9,846 bases of DNA. Source: an uncultured Micrococcales bacterium (lineage in GTDB: Bacteria; Actinomycetota; Actinomycetes; Actinomycetales; Microbacteriaceae). The DNA is taken from the NCBI GenBank assembly GCA_903853515.1, contig CAINTU010000116.1, positions 1-9,846 on the forward strand, in the 5' to 3' direction. The notes under the pieces are model-generated. The model was not told where the DNA came from, did no database searches, and saw nothing but the letters and a program-made list of their open reading frames with translations. Each line of letters opens with the position of its first letter. Position 1 is the first letter of the stretch. Both the position numbers and the translations under genes were made by a program. Positions 1 to 6,116 of the stretch are shown here, in pieces.

Positions 1-81
1 GCTACTGGCTTCTTAGCAGCAACAGCCTTCTTAGCAGCTGGCTTAGCAGCAACCTTCTTGGCTACTGGCTTCTTAGCAGCA
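1..81 (-). repeat. Direct repeat (60-base period) coding for AAKKPVA units
   Basis: Bases 1-21 and 61-81 are identical over 21 positions, starting GCTACTGGCTTCTTAGCAGC. Shorter TTAGCAGC copies lie between them. The repeats sit in the coding region of the histone-like tail and encode Ala-Ala-Lys-Lys-Pro-Val-Ala on the minus strand. The 60-base period is 20 codons, so gain or loss of a unit would keep the frame. The array may continue past the left edge. Confidence 0.8.
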
Positions 82-377
82 GTCTTCTTTGCAGCAGTCG
101 AAGCTGCCTTTTCTACCTTGGCAGCTGATTTAACTACTGCCTTCTTGGTTGCCTTAGTGGCCACTTTTACTCCCTTGTTGATTGTTTTCTCTGCCTTGTT
201 GGCGAGCACTGCAGTTTTTTGTTCTAGACCCTTAGTTGCTTTGGCAGCTTCTTTGGCAAGATCACCGGCAGTCACAGCAAGTTCTTTGCTGATTTCGTCG
301 ACTCGCTTGTCAACTTCTTTTTTTGCTTCTTTAGCAGCCTTGCGGCCACCCTTAACCAGATCGTCTAGCAATCCCAT
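1..377 (-). CDS. Histone H1-like Lys/Ala-rich DNA-binding protein, C-terminus off the window
   Basis: The reading frame opens with ATG at 377 and runs without a stop to the left edge (125 full codons), so the C-terminus is missing. A good ribosome binding site (AAAGGGAG, six bases before the ATG) fixes the start. Residues 1-70 are a highly charged, helix-forming segment rich in Lys, Glu and Ala (begins MGLLDDLVKGGRKAAKEAKK). From about residue 78 the chain turns into a Lys/Ala/Pro tail with repeated AAKKP and AKK units (AAKKPVA at 100-106, again at 120-125). Such tails resemble the histone H1 C-terminal domain and bacterial Hc1/HU-tail proteins, which bind DNA without base specificity and compact the nucleoid. 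That role is inferred from composition. The acidic residues in the first half could instead make it a coiled-coil or phasin-like protein. It stands alone, separated by 131 bases from the upstream gene. Confidence 0.75.
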   Translation of the reverse strand, partial: MGLLDDLVKGGRKAAKEAKKEVDKRVDEISKELAVTAGDLAKEAAKATKGLEQKTAVLANKAEKTINKGVKVATKATKKAVVKSAAKVEKAASTAAKKTAAKKPVAKKVAAKPAAKKAVAAKKPV

Positions 378-383
378 TTATAA

Positions 384-391
384 CTCCCTTT
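384..391 (-). promoter_or_regulatory. Ribosome binding site of the histone-like gene
   Basis: AAAGGGAG on the minus strand, six bases before the ATG at 377. It is the clearest Shine-Dalgarno in the window, which suggests strong translation of this gene. Confidence 0.7.
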
Positions 392-412
392 GCATTTTTG
401 TGGGTCTTTTTA

Positions 413-439
413 AGATTAGTGCGAAAAATAAAGTATCAA
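413..439 (-). promoter_or_regulatory. Candidate promoter of the histone-like gene
   Basis: On the minus strand TTGATA (439-434) is followed after 15 bases by TAATCT (418-413). Both resemble actinobacterial housekeeping sigma boxes (TTGNNN / TANNNT), although the spacer is short of the usual 16-18. Transcription would start near 406, leaving a leader of roughly 30 bases that carries the Shine-Dalgarno. Confidence 0.4.
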
Positions 440-477
440 CAGCAGATTTTGTGGATTATTTTTATGCATGTCGCAAC

Positions 478-495
478 AATTTTTTATAAAAAATT
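478..495. other. Perfect 18-bp A/T-only palindrome
   Basis: AATTTTTTATAAAAAATT is its own reverse complement with no central gap. It lies 13 bases past the stop codon of the membrane-protein gene and upstream of the histone-like gene. It lacks the GC stem of an intrinsic terminator. It could be a weak stop, a bendable spot, or a binding site for an AT-preferring nucleoid protein. Confidence 0.5.
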
Positions 496-508
496 ACATC
501 GACAAAAA

Positions 509-991
509 TTAATTTGCTCGACGACGTCTCAAAATTTCATCGAGTGTTTCTGACGACAAATTATTTTCTGCATCAGTTTTTATTTCTGCAAGTCGAATAA
601 CTTTTGCCCATTCGACTTTTTCGATTTCGCCCAGGCGCGCAGTCAGCGGATCTGGCAATCGTGGCAATGGCTCTTGCGTGAGGGCATCTTCTTTTAGCGA
701 TGCAGTCGTTGCAATGTTTTGCTCATCAATGCGAGCCCAACCGATGTTGCGTGTTGCTGAACCGTATGCACGCGAAGCTGCAACCCTTGAGCTGCCTTTG
801 ACTGCGCCAAGATTTCGAGCCCTAGCATTTGCCTTGGTGCGTTGCCTAAATTGCTTTCGATAGGTCTGCGGCGCCTGTCGACGCTTTTTTGCAATGCGCT
901 CGCGCTTTACTCCCGATGGCATGAAATAGACAAGCACCGCCGCCGCTATGGCTAGCAGCATGAGACCGCCTGAAATCGAGAATGTTGGCAC
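509..991 (-). CDS. Single-pass membrane protein, probable small GlpR/SepX-like protein
   Basis: A 160-residue protein starting at GTG 991. Residues 8-24 form one hydrophobic helix, followed at once by a basic stretch (KRERIAKKRR), which predicts N-terminus out and the rest in the cytoplasm. The remainder is charged, Ala/Arg-rich and probably disordered, with a Leu/Pro stretch near residues 105-120, a charged helix-prone segment, and a C-terminal EILRRRRAN. The GlpR/SepX family of actinobacterial cell-division membrane proteins has the same plan (VYL.P.W.RR after the helix) and sits directly downstream of rimJ, as here; M. tuberculosis Rv0996 is the example. The copy here is less than half that length. 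Family assignment rests on position, the VYFMPS motif and topology, not on strong similarity, so it could be an unrelated small membrane protein. There is no Shine-Dalgarno, so translation is probably leaderless or coupled. Confidence 0.6.
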   Translation of the reverse strand: MPTFSISGGLMLLAIAAAVLVYFMPSGVKRERIAKKRRQAPQTYRKQFRQRTKANARARNLGAVKGSSRVAASRAYGSATRNIGWARIDEQNIATTASLKEDALTQEPLPRLPDPLTARLGEIEKVEWAKVIRLAEIKTDAENNLSSETLDEILRRRRAN

Positions 992-997
992 CTAATA

Positions 998-1003
998 AGG
1001 ATA
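998..1003 (-). promoter_or_regulatory. Candidate -10 box for a leaderless transcript of the membrane protein
   Basis: TATCCT on the minus strand ends six bases before the GTG at 991. That spacing puts the transcription start on or next to the start codon. No good -35 box is visible. It would allow expression independent of rimJ, which ends 75 bases upstream. Confidence 0.4.
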
Positions 1004-1066
1004 TGAAAATCTAGGCAAAAACCTCGGATGCCGTATGTTGTGTTGCGCGGCGTTCAGAACAAAAAA

Positions 1067-1675
1067 CTAGTGCCACGGATACTTCATTGCCGGCACTTTT
1101 TTCTGCATCCAGCGATTCAATAATCCACCACGGATTTCTTCAGCGGTGATTGCAAACAAATAGTGATCGCGCCAATCACCGTTGATATGTATGTAGCGCT
1201 CTTTGGTGCCCTCGAACCGTAATCCCAGCTTTTCGACAACTCGAAGACTTGCAGTGTTTTCTGGGCGAATGGCAATCTCGACTCTGTGTAACCCAAGTTG
1301 GTTTAACAGATAGTCGATGGTTAGAGCCACAGCGGTCGGAGTGATGCCTCGACCGGCAACCTCGGGGGCCACCCAATAACCAATGATTGCGCTAGAGACT
1401 GAACCATACAAAATATTTGCGACGTTTAGTTGACCGACCACTTGACCGCGATATTCAATCGCAAAAGGTATTCCCTGGTCTTGATCCATCTGGCGAAGCA
1501 ATCCACGGATTTGCGCTTTGATATCGAAGCTCATCGGTGCATCTGGCAGTGTCGCCTCCCACGGGCGCAGCCATGGCCGATTGGTAAGAATAAGGTGTTC
1601 GAGTGTTCGCGCATCGCGCAGGCGCAAAACACGCAGACGCACATCGTTAAACTCGAGCGCAAAAGATAACCTCAC
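1067..1675 (-). CDS. rimJ: RimJ-type GNAT N-acetyltransferase
   Basis: A 202-residue protein of the GNAT superfamily, which transfers acetyl from acetyl-CoA to amines. RimJ/RimL members acetylate the N-terminal amine of ribosomal proteins such as S5. Evidence is the N-terminal RLRVLRLRDARTLEHL and the NRPWLRPWEATLPDAP segment typical of the actinobacterial Rv0995 group. The acetyl-CoA loop reads APEVAGRGIT (the R/QxxGxG/A turn), and the late GNAT motif is RPENTASLRVVEKLGLRFEG. Length is normal. The GTG at 1675 has no Shine-Dalgarno. A TANNNT box six bases upstream argues for a leaderless mRNA from exactly this codon. The gene is divergent from 5-FCL with 17 bases between start codons, and is followed by the GlpR/SepX-like gene. 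The true substrate is not shown by the sequence. Confidence 0.88.
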   Translation of the reverse strand: MRLSFALEFNDVRLRVLRLRDARTLEHLILTNRPWLRPWEATLPDAPMSFDIKAQIRGLLRQMDQDQGIPFAIEYRGQVVGQLNVANILYGSVSSAIIGYWVAPEVAGRGITPTAVALTIDYLLNQLGLHRVEIAIRPENTASLRVVEKLGLRFEGTKERYIHINGDWRDHYLFAITAEEIRGGLLNRWMQKKVPAMKYPWH

Positions 1676-1680
1676 GTGGC

Positions 1681-1687
1681 TAGATTA
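1681..1687. promoter_or_regulatory. Shared symmetric -10 element, divergent leaderless promoter (rimJ / 5-FCL)
   Basis: TAGATTA fits TANNNTA, so each strand reads a TANNNT -10 box: TAGATT on plus (1681-1686) and TAATCT on minus (1687-1682). On plus exactly six bases (1687-1692) separate the box from the ATG at 1693. On minus exactly six bases (1681-1676) separate it from the GTG at 1675. Neither start has a Shine-Dalgarno. The two genes therefore seem to be transcribed divergently, and leaderless, from one overlapping -10. No convincing -35 is present on either side. Confidence 0.6.
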
Positions 1688-1692
1688 GTGGC

Positions 1693-2277
1693 ATGGCGCA
1701 TTCAGGCGAAAACCCAACCAAAGCGGCTCTTCGAAAAGAGCTGCTTCAAGCTCGCACTTCGCTAAGCACAGATCTGGCAAATGCTGCAATCGCAACCCGA
1801 GCCATCGAATTCGCGAAATCACATTCGGCTAAAACGGTTGCCACCTATTTATCTTTTGGTGCCGAACCTGCGACAAAACAAATAATTGCTGACCTTTTAG
1901 CTAGTGGCATACAAGTTTTGGTGCCAGCTGTTGCTGAGAATCACACGATGCGTTGGTATGTCTTTGATGGCACAAGCGTTGCAATCGGCGCACTGAACTT
2001 TGCGGAACCAGATGAAACAAAATTGCGCGAGATTGATTTATCGACTGCCCAGTTGCTTTTCATGCCTGCCTTGGCTGTAGACCTTCGTGGCGCACGGCTT
2101 GGTCGAGGCGGAGGCTATTTTGATAGGGCCCTGTCTGATTTGTCTGACGAAGGCGCAACGGCGACGCTTAAAGTTGCTTTGGTTTATGACGCCGAAGTTC
2201 TAGATGTTTTGCCCACCGATGATCGCGACAAAAGTGTCGATTTCGCCATCACCGAGTTGAGGCTAATCGAGTTTTAG
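1693..2277 (+). CDS. 5-formyltetrahydrofolate cyclo-ligase (5,10-methenyl-THF synthetase)
   Basis: A 194-residue cytoplasmic enzyme of one-carbon metabolism. It uses ATP to convert 5-formyl-THF to 5,10-methenyl-THF, rescuing folate from a side product of serine hydroxymethyltransferase. The family signature is complete: an N-terminal Lys/Arg-rich helix (KAALRKELLQAR), a middle segment with VATYLSFGAEPATKQI, the core MPALAVDLRGARLGRGGGYFDR with the Gly-rich loop starting at residue 137, and the C-terminal VLPTDDRDKSVDFAITE. Length is normal and no motif is broken. The ATG at 1693 has no Shine-Dalgarno and lies six bases after a -10 box, so the message is probably leaderless. Its end faces the end of the helicase-like gene with only 12 bases between, and no terminator is visible there. 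In M. tuberculosis (Rv0992c) the gene is also divergent from the rimJ cluster. Confidence 0.93.
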   Translation: MAHSGENPTKAALRKELLQARTSLSTDLANAAIATRAIEFAKSHSAKTVATYLSFGAEPATKQIIADLLASGIQVLVPAVAENHTMRWYVFDGTSVAIGALNFAEPDETKLREIDLSTAQLLFMPALAVDLRGARLGRGGGYFDRALSDLSDEGATATLKVALVYDAEVLDVLPTDDRDKSVDFAITELRLIEF

Positions 2278-2289
2278 AAGGTACGGCCT

Positions 2290-5200
2290 TTAGCTGTGAT
2301 GCGGGGGTTTATTTGCTCGCATCTGATCATCGCGACTAGAACCAAAATTTGTCTCGCCCCAACCGATATCGCTGTCTTCATAGACTCGCTCGATGGCGAC
2401 GGTTAAAGGCGGTGCGTTAGTTACGTCGACGCCCATCTTGGCCGCAATCTTTATTGCCACCTGCTGTGGGTCGGCAAAAACTTCGAAGCTATGCACACGT
2501 TGATAGTTAAAGCCAAGCGAACGCAACAGCGCCGGGCGCAGCTTGACTCGTTCGCCGAGACTTGCCGAGCTCAGCGCCCAGTCTGGTTCGATGACGACGG
2601 CCTTATTGCCATACTCGGCAATCAGGGCAAGTCGCTCGCCGAACCCTTCAACCACCCGAACAGAAAGCCGCTTTAGCCTGCGAGCCAAATCAGCCAGCAT
2701 TTCGTCGGCGTCGAAAGACTCGCGCTCTTCTGCGCCAGAATATTGCGGTCGCAGCAACTGGGGCAGATAACTTGCAGCAGTGCCAGGCTGAATCTCTGGC
2801 AGGTCATATGCGCTAAAACATGACACGATCGTGAATTGCTTTCGAGCGCTTACCAAAAGGTTTGCAAGCATGCGCCTCGAATCAGGCGAGCTTAGTTGTG
2901 CAAAATCTAGCGGAACTTTGCCGGCAGGAGTTCGCCCTAATCCAAGGCTAAAAATGATTCGGTCAGCAACCTTGTGAGTTAGTTCTGAGAATGTCGAAAT
3001 TTCAATATGTTCGCGCCCATGGCCTTCAAAGAAAGCCGCAAGTTCAGCATGCTCGGCGACCCCGGTTGAAAGCGCCGAGTTCAAGCGATCCACATGCGTT
3101 TTAGACCCACTAACAATCAAGAGCGAGTTTTGTGGCTGCTTGGTGGCGTGGTCAATGATGAGTTCGATAACGCGTTCAACTTCGCCATCAGGCGATTCAG
3201 CAGAACCCTGCAAATCAGAGCTTGCGTGACTAACCTCGCTGACGATTTCTAGATCGATGCTGGTCTTGCCAAAATATTCGGCAGCTGACGGTTCGATAAT
3301 CATGCGACCCTGATAAAACTCACGATTGATAAGCGCCGCGAAAAGCTGGCCACTCGATCGATAGTTTTGACGCAGACTAAATGTGTCGACCACCTGGCGC
3401 AGTTCGGTGAATAGCGATTGCTGTGGCTCTACGGCCGAACTTATCGTGGGGTGCCACTGCACCGAGAAACCGCCGGCCACCGAAATTGCCTCATCGCCAA
3501 AGGCCACAACCTGGTTAGCGCGAATGAGCGCCGCAAGATTTTCGGCTGTGCTAGTGCCCGCGGCATCCATGACTATAACAACGTCGAATGCGCGCTCGTT
3601 GGCCAAAAGCGTAGGCACTTCATATGGTGACATCGCAATATGGCTTGCAAGTGCCGGCCACAGCGGCCCCGCGCTGCCTCGAACCTTTGCAATATGGTTT
3701 GTTCGATTCTTTAGGGTTTCGCGAACGATTTTGGTTTCATCGGGGTGAGTCACCATAGCTTCGCGCCAACGCTGAGCAAGCAGGTTGCCCACATAGCTTC
3801 GACCACGCTCTAGAACGGCTTGATCTTTTTGCACAAAGTCAGCTTCAAAACTATCGAGCTGTTCAGCGCTAAAACCAACCACGTTCGAGTCGCTGTTCAA
3901 GAGGTATTCGAGAGCGCTTTGCCACCAGCATTGATCAAACTCGGCAGCGAGGTGTTCTGGTTTCGCACCGATGCGCACAAGGGTTAGAACCAATTGCTCG
4001 AGTCCGGCCTCGCGAACCTTTTCGCGAACACGACGTTTTTCAATGGCATTGGCCAGCGGCCCGGTTTGAGTTGCCAAAGATTGCAGACGCTCGAATAGCT
4101 CTGCAACCGGCAGATCAACCAATGCGACCCGATGCGGATCACGCGCCAGTTGCCGATCAAGGGTGGTCAGGTCGCTCACCAGCGACTGAAAGGCAACCTG
4201 AGCTTCGCTGATGCCAACAGGCACCGCAGGCGCAATTGCCATCGTGCAGTAGGCAGCCCACAAATCACGCTGACGTTGAATCTCGACAAGCGCAACATGC
4301 AAATCAGCAACGCTCACGCCAGGCCGAAGATATTCTTTGGCCAGCTTTGTCAAGCTTCTGCGTGTGCTGCCTGACATGCCAATCTGATCTTTGCGATTGC
4401 CTGTTGCCAAAATCAGTTCAGTTAGTGGCCTATCAAAGACTTGCGCCTTGAATCGATCTAGCGTTTCGCGCACACCAATGAAGAGTTTTAGGTATTCGCC
4501 CCATTCTGAAACATTCTTGGCTGGGCGAAAGTGCATTTGACTAGAAAAGCCGTCAAGGTTGGCTTGCAGGTTGGGCAAAGCGTCGTTGGCAAGTTTGTTG
4601 GCCAAAGCAACATAGGCGTCTGCTCGTGCAGGGTCTTCTAGCTCGGCTCTAAACCATGCGCTGCTTGTTTCGCTCTCATCAAACTCGCTCAAATGGGCGG
4701 CTTCTTGCAACAGGGCGATTGCCTCGCTGCGATTACGCAAATCAAACAGTGCCGAGGTAGAAACTCGAGCGGTGTTTTTTGGTGGCAATGGCAAAGCACT
4801 CAGCTCGGCAAGTTTTCGCAATGCCTCGGCGACGCTCACGCCGAGCACCGAGTTCACTTTGTTGAGGCGATCGAAATACTCGTTCAACAAGCCGGCCGAA
4901 TCATCCCTGTGTTTTCGAGCCATCAGCAAATCAGTTGGTGCAGCCTTGTCGTGTCGAGATAGAGCGGCAATCAGGTCGAGCCAAGTATCACTCGAGCGAA
5001 CCAGCAATCCACCCAATCCAATTGACTGCAGCCGCTCAGCAACCTCGTTGAGAGATTGTCTTCGGCTTGAAACCACGAGCGCCCGTTTGCCCGCGGCCGA
5101 GAGCGCGGCCAACAGGTTCGCCACAGTTTGGGTATATCCCGCACCCGGCAGGGTCTCGACAGCCAGGCTTTCACCTGCGACGGCACGCGTGATCGCCTCT

Positions 5201-5928
5201 TTTTGAACCTCGTCAGCGTCAAGCACCAACACTGGTTCTATCTCAAGTTGATTTTTCGAGTTGGCTGCCAAGTCACCACCGAGCAGTTCGAGCGTCAGCG
5301 AACTTTGACGGTGCAAATCGTATTCAATCAAGGTCGGTGCAAGAGTCGCGTTGGTGATCACAACATCGCGTCGAAATTCAAGGGCACTGATTTTATTGGT
5401 AGCTTTGGCAACTTCTGCCATCAAAGCAATTGGCAAAAAATCATTGGTTTGGTCAAAGCTTTGCAACATCTTTGCCACGTTGAGGTTCACCGAATAGTGC
5501 TCGCGAAGAGCAATCACCAAGGCCGGGTTAACTATTGGCGAACCATTCAACTGGATTTCATAGTCGCCTTGCCGTTTCAATATCGAAGCAGGCCACAACA
5601 CAATGGGAGTAACGAGGTCGATTTTGTCTGACGTGAAATCAACAACTCCAGCGATTAGGTGCAGAGTGTCAATGCCAAAGTTAGAGGCCAGCCGATTTGC
5701 CTGTGTTGCCACGCGCCTGGCACCGGTTAGAGCTGCCGAAAATTCAATGGGATCGCGAACCAGGTTCGAAAGTTTTGCGGAACGATTTGCAACAAAGAGC
5801 GAAACACCACTCGGATGCGCTTGGCTCAGATCGATCTGCCCGAATCCACCAGTTTCAAAGTGGGTTAGCGGGTTGCTGACGCCGATGGCGCGCACCTCTT
5901 CAAGCAGTTGTTGCATTCTGTCAGTCAT
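2290..5928 (-). CDS. DUF4011-type superfamily 1 helicase-like protein with degenerate catalytic motifs
   Basis: An intact 1212-residue protein. Residues 1-100 match the DUF4011-type N-terminus (NPLTHFETGGFGQIDLSQAHPSG, then the LVRDP segment). The first RecA-like region starts near 250, but its P-loop reads LPGAGYTQT (260-268) with Tyr265 in place of the Lys. After a helical region rich in charged residues (about 300-770) comes VVIVMDAAG, where Walker B DE is D788-A789, then GDEAI (811-815) without the motif III Gln. QNYRSSGQ with Arg857 is kept. The motif VI region reads LLVSARKQF (around 1027), with Ser at the usual Thr-Arg-Ala-Arg arginine. The C-terminus (about 1090-1180) has the outline of a Vsr/MTES-type nuclease (KAVVIEPDWA, then LRPALLRSLGFNYQRVHSFEVFADP), but the first Asp strand reads RLALIA. 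The fold is therefore kept while ATPase, and probably nuclease, activity looks lost. A structural or DNA-binding role is possible. The ATG at 5928 is preceded by TAGGCT, nine bases away. Confidence 0.72.
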   Translation of the reverse strand: MTDRMQQLLEEVRAIGVSNPLTHFETGGFGQIDLSQAHPSGVSLFVANRSAKLSNLVRDPIEFSAALTGARRVATQANRLASNFGIDTLHLIAGVVDFTSDKIDLVTPIVLWPASILKRQGDYEIQLNGSPIVNPALVIALREHYSVNLNVAKMLQSFDQTNDFLPIALMAEVAKATNKISALEFRRDVVITNATLAPTLIEYDLHRQSSLTLELLGGDLAANSKNQLEIEPVLVLDADEVQKEAITRAVAGESLAVETLPGAGYTQTVANLLAALSAAGKRALVVSSRRQSLNEVAERLQSIGLGGLLVRSSDTWLDLIAALSRHDKAAPTDLLMARKHRDDSAGLLNEYFDRLNKVNSVLGVSVAEALRKLAELSALPLPPKNTARVSTSALFDLRNRSEAIALLQEAAHLSEFDESETSSAWFRAELEDPARADAYVALANKLANDALPNLQANLDGFSSQMHFRPAKNVSEWGEYLKLFIGVRETLDRFKAQVFDRPLTELILATGNRKDQIGMSGSTRRSLTKLAKEYLRPGVSVADLHVALVEIQRQRDLWAAYCTMAIAPAVPVGISEAQVAFQSLVSDLTTLDRQLARDPHRVALVDLPVAELFERLQSLATQTGPLANAIEKRRVREKVREAGLEQLVLTLVRIGAKPEHLAAEFDQCWWQSALEYLLNSDSNVVGFSAEQLDSFEADFVQKDQAVLERGRSYVGNLLAQRWREAMVTHPDETKIVRETLKNRTNHIAKVRGSAGPLWPALASHIAMSPYEVPTLLANERAFDVVIVMDAAGTSTAENLAALIRANQVVAFGDEAISVAGGFSVQWHPTISSAVEPQQSLFTELRQVVDTFSLRQNYRSSGQLFAALINREFYQGRMIIEPSAAEYFGKTSIDLEIVSEVSHASSDLQGSAESPDGEVERVIELIIDHATKQPQNSLLIVSGSKTHVDRLNSALSTGVAEHAELAAFFEGHGREHIEISTFSELTHKVADRIIFSLGLGRTPAGKVPLDFAQLSSPDSRRMLANLLVSARKQFTIVSCFSAYDLPEIQPGTAASYLPQLLRPQYSGAEERESFDADEMLADLARRLKRLSVRVVEGFGERLALIAEYGNKAVVIEPDWALSSASLGERVKLRPALLRSLGFNYQRVHSFEVFADPQQVAIKIAAKMGVDVTNAPPLTVAIERVYEDSDIGWGETNFGSSRDDQMRANKPPHHS

Positions 5929-5937
5929 TAGAGTTCA

Positions 5938-5973
5938 AGCCTAACTTTTAGGGTTTCTGTCGGTTGTTAGGCT
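5938..5973. repeat. Inverted repeat AGCCTAAC / GTTAGGCT between helicase-like gene and tRNA
   Basis: Perfect 8-base arms at 5938-5945 and 5966-5973, 20 bases apart. Each arm contains TAGGCT reading outward on its strand (5943-5938 on minus, 5968-5973 on plus). The minus copy has the position of a -10 box for the gene starting at 5928. A further TTAGGC occurs at 5987-5992 on plus. The dyad may be an operator or simply paired divergent -10-like boxes. Confidence 0.5.
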
Positions 5974-5995
5974 GTGCCCTGCTTTTTTAGGCAAC

Positions 5996-6001
5996 TATAT
6001 T
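5996..6001 (+). promoter_or_regulatory. Probable -10 box of the tRNA-Arg gene
   Basis: TATATT lies nine bases before the tRNA 5' end, so transcription would start two or three bases upstream of the mature RNA. The -35 region (around TGTGCC, 5973-5978) is weak. Confidence 0.5.
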
Positions 6002-6010
6002 TGAACTGTT

Positions 6011-6082
6011 GCCTTCGTAGCTCAGTGGATAGAGCAGTGGTTTCCTAAACCATGTGCGGAAGTTCGATTCTTCTCGGGGGCA
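6011..6082 (+). tRNA. tRNA-Arg, anticodon CCT (reads AGG)
   Basis: A complete cloverleaf can be drawn. The acceptor stem GCCTTCG (6011-6017) pairs with CGGGGGC (6075-6081) over seven pairs, two of them U-G. The D stem is GCTC/GAGC (6020-6023 with 6032-6035), loop AGTGGATA. The anticodon stem GTGGT/ACCAT (6037-6041, 6049-6053) encloses TTCCTAA with anticodon CCT at 6044-6046. The variable loop has four bases. The T stem GGAAG/CTTCT (6058-6062, 6070-6074) encloses TTCGATT. The discriminator is A6082 and CCA is not encoded (next bases are CTT). It decodes the AGG arginine codon, which is used in this window, for example as codon 2 of rimJ. The gene stands alone, divergent from the helicase-like gene and converging on the glycosidase gene. 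Confidence 0.95.
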
Positions 6083-6116
6083 CTTTGAATGCCGAGCGCG
6101 CGCCTTAGATTTTTGT

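Noticed and set aside
58..489. 143-codon plus-strand frame, Ala/Phe-rich
   Set aside because: It is the antisense of the Lys/Ala-rich histone-like gene. Repeated AAG/GCT codons read backwards give Leu, Ala and Phe and leave no stops. There is no ribosome binding site and no family resemblance.
2278..2289. Terminator between the convergent 5-FCL and helicase-like genes
   Set aside because: Only 12 bases separate the stops, and I see no stem-loop with a T run there or in the adjacent coding ends.
4772..5206. 144-codon plus-strand frame inside the helicase-like gene (also 5128-5631 and 3383-3748)
   Set aside because: Shadows of a long, well-formed minus-strand frame; low-complexity Ser/Arg or Gln-rich content and no recognisable domain.
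2290..5928. Reading the helicase-like gene as an active anti-phage defence helicase-nuclease
   Set aside because: The P-loop Lys, Walker B Glu and the nuclease Asp are replaced, and no other defence gene, mobile element or integrase lies nearby. The neighbours are housekeeping and envelope genes.
6011..6082. tRNA-Arg as an integration site of a mobile element
   Set aside because: No integrase gene and no repeated copy of the tRNA 3' end are seen in the window.
6083..6116. GC-rich GAGCGCGCGCC followed by ATTTTTG as a terminator after tRNA-Arg
   Set aside because: The GCGCGC run is self-complementary but leaves no loop-compatible stem of useful length, and the T run is short. Not called.
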